Positions 58,059-64,000 of a stretch of DNA of 64,000 bases are shown here, in pieces (position 1 is the stretch's first letter; each line of letters begins with the position of its first letter). The notes beneath the pieces are model-generated. The model worked only from the letters and a program-made list of their open reading frames with translations, ran no database searches and had not been told where the DNA came from. The stretch comes from Cladorrhinum sp. PSN259 (taxonomy: Eukaryota; Ascomycota; Sordariomycetes; Sordariales; Podosporaceae). The stretch is taken from NCBI GenBank assembly GCA_033725935.1, contig MU867078.1:372001-436000 (forward strand), written 5' to 3'. The position numbers and the translations under genes are program-made.

Positions 58059-58312
58059 TGTGATATTTTGTTTACTTGTTTCCAGCTCTTATTTAACCCA
58101 AGTTATAACGTACATAGTACTTAATTGAGCCTTTTGCTATTGTCTAAGATTATAAGACTTAACAACAAACTCCAACCTCTTCTTCAAGTTTCAGGCCAAC
58201 AAAATATCCAAGCCTGTATATGATTCTGTTATTATTTGACACCAATTTCATATCAATTTCTACAATCTTCAGTTCCCTTCAGTCTTTGACCTTTTATCTT
58301 TTGAATGTGCAT

Positions 58313-58313
<1 letters not shown>

Positions 58314-58347
<34 letters not shown>
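58314..58347. repeat. A34 homopolymer
   Basis: Thirty-four consecutive A on the plus strand, 129 bp from the tRNA 3' end. Confidence 0.95.
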
Positions 58348-58350
<3 letters not shown>

Positions 58351-58452
58351 ACCAGGATCCCATCACCACCAGTATCTGCCCTGCCCTGCCCACCTTCTAT
58401 CCCGAGTCCGTAGTGGAGTTTGCGATACACAAAGGACTCACAAAAACAAAAC

Positions 58453-58458
58453 AAAAAA
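58453..58458 (-). terminator. Pol III terminator of tRNA-Ser
   Basis: T6 on the minus strand, 17 nt past the tRNA 3' end; the first run of four or more T. Confidence 0.8.
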
Positions 58459-58475
58459 GATATCGTTTTGATCCT

Positions 58476-58557
58476 CGACGTGGGCCTGATTCGAACAGAC
58501 GCTCCCGAAGGAACAAGATTTCTAGTCTTGCGCATTAGACCACTCTGCCACCACGCC
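58476..58557 (-). tRNA. tRNA-Ser(AGA)
   Basis: 82 nt, no intron. Acceptor stem GGCGTGG pairs with CCACGTC (one G-U) and ends in discriminator G, typical of tRNA-Ser. D arm GCAGAGTGGTCTAATGC, anticodon loop CTAGAAA with anticodon AGA, a long variable arm (TTCCTTCGGGAGC) and T loop TTCGAAT are all visible. The internal B box is GTTCGAATC. A class II tRNA with this discriminator and anticodon reads UCU and, by A34-to-I editing, UCC and UCA. Confidence 0.95.
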
Positions 58558-59123
58558 TTGTATTTCTTATAATATATTTTTTAACCTGTAACTTGGAATA
58601 TCGTGAAGGTTTGTTGTGTTGCCTCCTCCCTGGCCACACAAGCAGCTGCTATCGACGGCTCTGACTCACTTGGAGACCATGGGCTCTGATGCAAGAAAAT
58701 ACAAACTCTAAAATATATCTATACGAAGCGGTATATCGGTTTGGGTTGGGTTGGGGATTGTTTTTATGTGTTTTGTGGTTGGAGGGAGGATGGATTGCTT
58801 GAGATCATTATAGCTGTCAGCTTTTAAATTTTAAATTAAATGAAAATCAATTACATATCAACGTTACTGGCATCTATCTATAGTATTGGTAGCTCACCAT
58901 CATGAGACTCAAAAACTGAAATAGGAAAGCTTCAACTTGCGCACTCTCACTTGACAGCACTCAAAGCTCCCATTGTTCATCCTAATAAAAAGCCACTATA
59001 TGCACTCCTATCAAGAAAGCCAATTGGTATCATCGCCCAAAATTCAGAAACACAACAACACCTTCACCCCTTATTACCCTTATCTCCATTCCCCCCTCCC
59101 CCGCCAAAAAAAAACCAAAAAAA
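58558..59123. other. Intergenic spacer
   Basis: tRNA 5' flank and SEH1 3' flank. No feature supported. Confidence 0.6.
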
Positions 59124-61082
59124 TCAAGGAGCAGCCATCTTCAACTTAATCATGGCCAACTCCGAACTCTTAAGCCACCCACCATCAGGCATCTGCCTGT
59201 AATGCATCAATCTCCCCTCATCCCCGACACTACCCAACACCTGCCCATCATCATCAAACCCAACCCTCCAAACAGGAGTCTTGTGTTCATTCAACCTCGA
59301 AATCTCAGCAATCGTATGTCTCACCTGGCCAACACCACCACCTGCCCCATGATCTCTCACTCCCCCAAGCCCTCCACCACCGCCCATCTTCCTCTCCCTC
59401 TCCTGCAATCCAACCCCAATCCCGGAAGAACTCGTTCCACCACCACCACCACCGCTACGATCATCATCGCGGTGATAATGATGATGACCTTCGTCATTTT
59501 TCTTAACTTTCTCTGCCTTCCTTCCCTGGGAAGTACTCACCGCATGTCTCTTAACCTCACCACTCGTCCATCCTCTCGTTGCAGTAGTACTCTTCTCGGC
59601 CCTCCGTCCCCTCATAACCATCCCACCTTCGTCCTCTTCATCCTCAACGCCCACTATATGCCTTGTTGAAGAAGAAGAAAACTCACTCTCCAAGGGAGTA
59701 TCGACCCTGAACACCCTAACCCATCCGTCCTGTCCAGCAGTTGCGATAACATCGTACCCCCTCACATTCCCGCCCGCCCAGGCAACATCCCTCACTAAAC
59801 CCCTGTGAACACCAATCGGCACTTCGGCCGCCAAGTAAAACGCCTTGGACACACTTGCCACACCCAAATTCTGTATGATGATATCGCGAGTCCTCCATAC
59901 GCGTACGCAGTCCATGGCTACAGTGACGAGACCCAACGCATCCTGCGGTACCCCGGCACGCAAAGCGGTGTAGCACACTTCAAGATTAGGATCAAACATG
60001 ACTTTGAAAGTCGATTCCTCACCCCTAGCCGCAGGCGGGGTCGTCCGTGAAACAATGAGTTCGTCCACCTGGTTATAATCCGTCATGTTCTCTGGCTGCT
60101 CGTTTTGGTATATGGTCAAGTGTCCGTCTGAGGATAAGAGTGCGAGGTACGTATGTCTCGTTTCGTCGATATGTCTCATACTGAATGATCGATAGGGCGA
60201 TCTAGAGTTCCTCGTTTCAAACGCAGCTTTGGGTGTTGGGCCGGGGCCACCTTGATTATTTGGAGGAGGAGGAGGAGGCATGGTAGCTGCGGTATCAGAG
60301 AGTGGAGCTGGAGGGTTTAAGTGAGGGTAGTGGTGGTGTTTTTCTACTGAGGAGCCAGATTGCTGGGGGTGAGACCTCTCGGATCCATGATGCTGTTGTT
60401 GGTATTGTTGTTGTTGCTGCTGCTGGTGTTTCTCCAGTAAGGTAGGGTTCGGAGTTGGTGGAAGACCAGGTAGATGATGTAAAGGAGTGTTTTTATCCAC
60501 GCTGCTGCTTCCCCCGGGGGTACTTGTGCCTGGTCGTGAAGCACCGTGAGTCGCGCTGGCAACGGAACCACCTGGATTCGGCGTGGGTGTTGACGAGGCT
60601 GAGGTGGTGTTGCTTAACCAAAAAGGATTTCGCGGTTGCGCGGAGGAGAACCGCCTTCCAGGAGCAGCCTGAGGATCTTCAGCCCATAACTTGAAGCGCC
60701 CCTCCATGCCGAGGGAGGCGAGAAGGTTCGGGTATATCGTCGGTGGAAGCCATTGTAGTTCGGTAATCTCGCTCGAATGTGCTGTCCAATTGTCGCAATG
60801 CCGCCATACGCCGTCCTTGTGGCGGTTAAAGACACGAATCTTTCCATCTACCGAACCCGTCGCGCATCGGTCGCCGTAGCTGTTGAATGCGATTGCCTGC
60901 ACCAGATCCTGGTGACCGTGTTTGATGATGGGCTCAAAAGTCAATTGCTCGTCGACAGTTGGTGGGTCGCTGAGTAAATGGCTGAGTCTCGCCATTGTGT
61001 CTGAAATCACGCGAGACCCGGGGAGAAGGTTTGTGTTCGGTAGTTGTATAAAGGAAACTGACATCAGTGGTGGTGTGTCCAT
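59124..61082 (-). CDS. SEH1: Nucleoporin Seh1, WD40 protein
   Basis: Single exon of 652 aa from the first ATG. A second in-frame ATG at 60995 (MARLSHLLS) has a better start context and may be the true start, giving 623 aa. WD40 blades are visible: HQDLVQAIAFNSYGDRCATG, GKIRVFNRHKDGVWRHCDNW, HSSEITELQWLPP, LGMEGRFKLWAED, later LVRDVAWAGGNVRG with ATAGQDGWVRVFRV and HKTPVWRVGFDDDGQVLGS. These match Seh1/Sec13-type propellers. Two disordered inserts break the propeller: a Gln/His/Pro-rich one (residues about 165-270) and a charged Gly-rich one. Seh1 works in the Y-shaped Nup84 complex of the pore and in the SEA/GATOR2 complex at the vacuole. Confidence 0.88.
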   Translation of the reverse strand: MDTPPLMSVSFIQLPNTNLLPGSRVISDTMARLSHLLSDPPTVDEQLTFEPIIKHGHQDLVQAIAFNSYGDRCATGSVDGKIRVFNRHKDGVWRHCDNWTAHSSEITELQWLPPTIYPNLLASLGMEGRFKLWAEDPQAAPGRRFSSAQPRNPFWLSNTTSASSTPTPNPGGSVASATHGASRPGTSTPGGSSSVDKNTPLHHLPGLPPTPNPTLLEKHQQQQQQQYQQQHHGSERSHPQQSGSSVEKHHHYPHLNPPAPLSDTAATMPPPPPPNNQGGPGPTPKAAFETRNSRSPYRSFSMRHIDETRHTYLALLSSDGHLTIYQNEQPENMTDYNQVDELIVSRTTPPAARGEESTFKVMFDPNLEVCYTALRAGVPQDALGLVTVAMDCVRVWRTRDIIIQNLGVASVSKAFYLAAEVPIGVHRGLVRDVAWAGGNVRGYDVIATAGQDGWVRVFRVDTPLESEFSSSSTRHIVGVEDEEDEGGMVMRGRRAEKSTTATRGWTSGEVKRHAVSTSQGRKAEKVKKNDEGHHHYHRDDDRSGGGGGGTSSSGIGVGLQERERKMGGGGGLGGVRDHGAGGGVGQVRHTIAEISRLNEHKTPVWRVGFDDDGQVLGSVGDEGRLMHYRQMPDGGWLKSSELAMIKLKMAAP

Positions 61083-61262
61083 TGAACCAGACCCCGGACC
61101 TGAGCGCTAACGGTTGGCCAAACCTCGACCCGGCTGCGATAAATCTTCGATAAGCAGAGGTTCCCCGCAGTATTCTTGGCATTTGGATGGAGGGGTCTTT
61201 GTTGATCAATTATTTACATGTGATTTCTTGTCTCTTATTTACAATCTATACCGAACACAAAA

Positions 61263-62799
61263 TCACCTCCAAGTGAGACTCCAATTATCCTCCTTGAATA
61301 TCAACAATGCCAATCCATGTCTCACAAACAACCCAAACAACCCCAAAACCGTCTGCATCGCGGTAATCTCCTTCGCAAGTCTATCCTCCCTCAACGGGCC
61401 TCTCCAAACCAACCACAAATTCAATATCGTGAAATTGCTCGTCTCAACGAATCTCCCTCCCTCATCCAGCGTAACCCTCAACAGCTTCAACTTATCCAGC
61501 AACTTCAATCCCCATGCAATAGGGGCTTTCGGCTGCCTCTCCTCAGTCCAAGGCGTAACACTAGGTTCCAGCAATCCCGTCCTAGCATTGAATCTTGGTA
61601 GTCGATGTCTCGGGCATGGAACCAGTCCAAACAGCTGCGGGGCCGAATACACAAAGTTGAAGATCTGCGGGACCAACAACAAGATCAATGTCTTGCTGAA
61701 ATGCCCCAGAATACTGACCACCACAAATACCATGCCGGCAAAGTAACAATAAGTATCCCCTACAAAAACCTTTGCGGGGTACCAGTTCTGCCACAACAAA
61801 GCAAATGAAACCCCCAAGAACGGCAGAAGGAAATAAAGCGAGAAAAGATGCGAATCCGTAGCCGGGTGCGGGTAAGCAGGCGTCAACAGGTATAGACAGT
61901 CGTTGGCCGCCAAAAGCAGAGCAATGACGATACTCTGCGCCACCTCGATGCCGTTTATTCCAGCGAGGATGTTGATGCTGTTCGGACTGAAAATAGCCAC
62001 GCTAGCCATGTAGACGTAGTAGAATCCCCCCACATTCACCAACTCGCCGAGGTAAGGCTGAAGCGGAATCGGAACAACAATCGAAGTGACGCCGAAATCG
62101 ACAAAGTAAACCACCAGCAACGGAATTGACGCAAAAGCGGGAATGAAGAATTTGTGGCGCCATCGAATATCAAATAAGTCGTCGCCGATTCCCAGGAGCG
62201 TAATCACCGAAAGTGATATCGTGGCTGACAGGTAACTCGCCAGCTATTTTCCGTTAGTGTGTATCCTTCTATTTTCTTTCAATACCACCCCTTTGGCATA
62301 TACACACCTTACTAATAGGAAACTTATGCAACAACCTCCCCCTCCCCACCAATTCCTGCACGCCTCCCCCAGCCAGTATCTCCTCCCCTTCGGAGAAAAC
62401 AACATCCTTGTTGCCTCCACCGCTCGTGGCAACCACAAACTCCTTAAAGAACGGAAAAGGAATAAACACCAGCATCACAAACAGGTAAACGACCGCGCAG
62501 ATGGCCCCCATGCACTCTGGTATCTCCTTACGGTGTACCTTGCTCATGTCCTTCCCCTTGAGACCTGCTTTCATGAACGTCGGTCCCAGCCATCTTATCA
62601 TCGCATAAGTGGCGCTGAATGCCAAGAGAGAAAGGGATAAAGAAGCGATGAGCGGTTCGCCGTCTGTTTGGCGGAGGTATATCTGTAACAGAATGGAGAG
62701 CGCGGTGAGTGATAGAGCGGAGAGGGTTAACGTCTCGGTGGAGGAGAGTTGGAACTGTGAGCGAGAAGAGCGGGTTGGTGAGCGGTTCGGTGGTGTCAT
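61263..62799 (-). CDS. ALG7: UDP-GlcNAc:dolichyl-phosphate GlcNAc-1-phosphate transferase Alg7
   Basis: Two exons, 62799-62308 and 62243-61263, give 490 aa. The enzyme makes GlcNAc-PP-dolichol, the first step of N-glycan precursor assembly on the ER membrane, and is the target of tunicamycin. Visible family motifs are KGKDMSKVHRKEIPECMG in the first cytosolic loop, LLGIGDDLFDIRWRHK with the acidic pair, SINILAGINGIEVAQS, and FVGDTYCYFAGM. Around ten transmembrane helices fit the family. The splice donor GTGTGT is weak, but it is the one that keeps the conserved KLASYLSA in frame. SEH1 lies only 180 bp downstream on the same strand. Confidence 0.95.
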
Positions 62800-63758
62800 C
62801 TTTGCGGCGGTTGATGTTGTTGATGTGATCTTGTCATTATATTAAAAAGCGAAAGAAAAAAAGAAAAAAATGAAAGGAAGAAGATACGGAAACAAGTTGA
62901 AGAAAAGCCGAATGAGTGAAATGCGTGTGAAAAAGCGCAGAGAAAAAAATTGTTGTGCACAAGACGAAGTAGTGTGAGTTTGAAGATGTGAAATTGGCGA
63001 TTATGAAATGAGACTTTTGAAGCCAGATCTCCAAAATGACGTTTGCCCAACGGCGGCGCGGTTCCCTTCACAGCAGACCCGCGTGTCAGTTCAAGCTCCC
63101 GTCATTAGACTACGCAGCGGCCGCCCCACTTTTGCCCTTGCCATTTTGGTTTCGAGGGTGAGAAATGATTGGTTGATGGTTAATTCGAGGGGTTTTTTTG
63201 GGGGGAGGGGCCCCTGTTCTTCACTTTTCGTCTCAACCTCGGCGATAGCTTCAGAAGAACCATGAGACTCAAAAGTCAGCAAATAATGCCTAGAAAAAAA
63301 AAGAAGAAAAAAAGCATATATATCTTCCAGCTAATGATGTAGCCAAAAAAAACAGTTAGGATAATAATATCTCATTTCAGACCAACTTGGGATAACACAC
63401 ATTCTCCATACACCATAATCCACCAGACCCCTTTTTACATCGACATTACACTACTAACCATTCCATTTTTGCGTTCGATCAACAAATGCGAAAAAGAAGG
63501 GGAAAAAAAATATAGTATCAAAATACCCATTGCAAAGCTTAGGAAGCCAACAAGTAAATAAAAAGGAAAAAGGATCTTGTGTGCTCCCCCAAAATCCCAG
63601 GTATCATATAAAATACTTTGCGAGTTCCCACGCAAACCCAACAAACAAAAAATAATAATAAATGTTTCAACTGCAAACCACCACCCACCCCCTTGAATGC
63701 CCTTTTTTGAAATCCATCCCACCAAAACCCAGTTTTATACACCTTCTCCTCTCATGTT
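62800..63758. promoter_or_regulatory. ALG7 promoter and LEU1 3' flank
   Basis: A/T-rich with many A-runs (63293-63355) and a GGGG-rich patch near 63192-63212. No gene supported. Confidence 0.55.
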
Positions 63759-64000
63759 TTACCACTCAAGAGGCTCCTTCTTGGTCTCACCCCTGTTGGT
63801 CTTGGGCACAGGAACGGCCTTGGCAGCCAACTTTCCTCCTTGTCCCTTCCTCTTCAAGTAGGCCTTGCCATCCAACCAAGGGGTCTCAAGCGTCATCTTC
63901 CTCTCAAACTCGTCAATCTTATCCTCGAGCTGCAGAGTCAGGCCGATATCATCAAGACCGTTAATCAAGCAGTGCTTCCTGAACTCCTCAACCTCAAATG
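63759..64000 (-). CDS. LEU1: 3-isopropylmalate dehydratase, C-terminal end (partial)
   Basis: Only the last 79 codons plus stop lie in the window; the gene continues past 64000. The visible part, FEVEEFRKHCLINGLDDIGL then TLQLEDKIDEFERKM and ETPWLDGKAYLKR, is the small-subunit (swivel domain) end of the fused fungal enzyme. It isomerises 2-isopropylmalate in leucine synthesis and uses a 4Fe-4S cluster held by the large-subunit part, which lies outside the window. The tail ends in TKKEPLEW. Confidence 0.9.
   Translation of the reverse strand, partial: FEVEEFRKHCLINGLDDIGLTLQLEDKIDEFERKMTLETPWLDGKAYLKRKGQGGKLAAKAVPVPKTNRGETKKEPLEW

Larger units (their letters stand above)
56129..58475. other. 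Intergenic region
   Basis: 2.3 kb from the antiporter promoter to the tRNA. A GA tract lies at about 58028-58052 and an A34 run at 58314-58347. No protein gene supported. Confidence 0.55.

Noticed and set aside
58314..58557. tRNA plus A34 as a possible SINE-type retroposon
   Set aside because: The A-run is on the opposite strand to the tRNA, so it is not a poly(A) tail of that unit.
1..64000. CRISPR array, integron, prophage or bacterial operon signals
   Set aside because: The DNA is eukaryotic with spliceosomal introns; no regularly spaced repeats of CRISPR size were seen.

Overview
The window looks like nuclear DNA of a filamentous ascomycete, probably a sordariomycete. The evidence is short spliceosomal introns (about 55-200 nt) with GTAAGT-like donors and CTAAC/CTGAC branch sites, kilobase intergenic spacers with pyrimidine-rich leaders and homopolymer tracts, a Zn(II)2Cys6 regulator, a C2H2 plus fungal-specific-domain regulator, a secreted GH15 glucoamylase and a HET-like gene. 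I find 18 intact protein genes, one protein gene cut by the right edge, one frameshifted HET-like gene and one tRNA-Ser(AGA). Exon boundaries were chosen by eye from splice signals and protein-family continuity. Every multi-exon model given here adds up to a whole number of codons.

Layout. 0-14 kb, minus strand: the RecQ4-type helicase HRQ1, a Yrb2/Hba1-type Ran-binding protein, an unknown single-pass membrane protein, a RING-H2 ubiquitin ligase and the mitochondrial fission receptor FIS1. 14-23 kb: kinetochore SPC24 (+), an unknown membrane-hairpin protein (-), a TatD/Scn1-type hydrolase (+) and a Zn2Cys6 regulator (+) whose zinc cluster is spread over three exons. 23-32 kb: tRNA methyltransferase NCL1/TRM4 (-), mitochondrial Obg GTPase MTG2 (-) and a Cys-motif protein of unknown function (+). 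31.7-37.6 kb is gene-poor. It has short tandem repeats, three close hairpins and a HET-like gene broken at an A9 run. 37.6-44.3 kb, minus: glucoamylase, mitochondrial HSP40 MDJ1 and a SAP30-like Sin3/Rpd3 subunit. 44.3-50 kb is a 5.7 kb non-coding stretch in front of the C2H2 regulator (+). 54.6-64 kb, minus: a divergent CaCA-type cation/proton antiporter, tRNA-Ser, nucleoporin SEH1, ALG7 and the 3' end of LEU1.

Most genes are independent housekeeping units. I see no secondary-metabolite cluster, no intact transposon and no CRISPR. Loose functional groupings are nuclear transport (YRB2-like, SEH1), mitochondria (FIS1, MTG2, MDJ1) and chromatin or chromosomes (HRQ1, SPC24, SAP30). The most unusual items are the frameshifted HET-like gene with a canonical -1 slippery heptamer, the hairpin/repeat tract just upstream of it, the antiporter with altered GNxxE motifs, and a tight cluster of CreA-type sites upstream of the glucoamylase gene.
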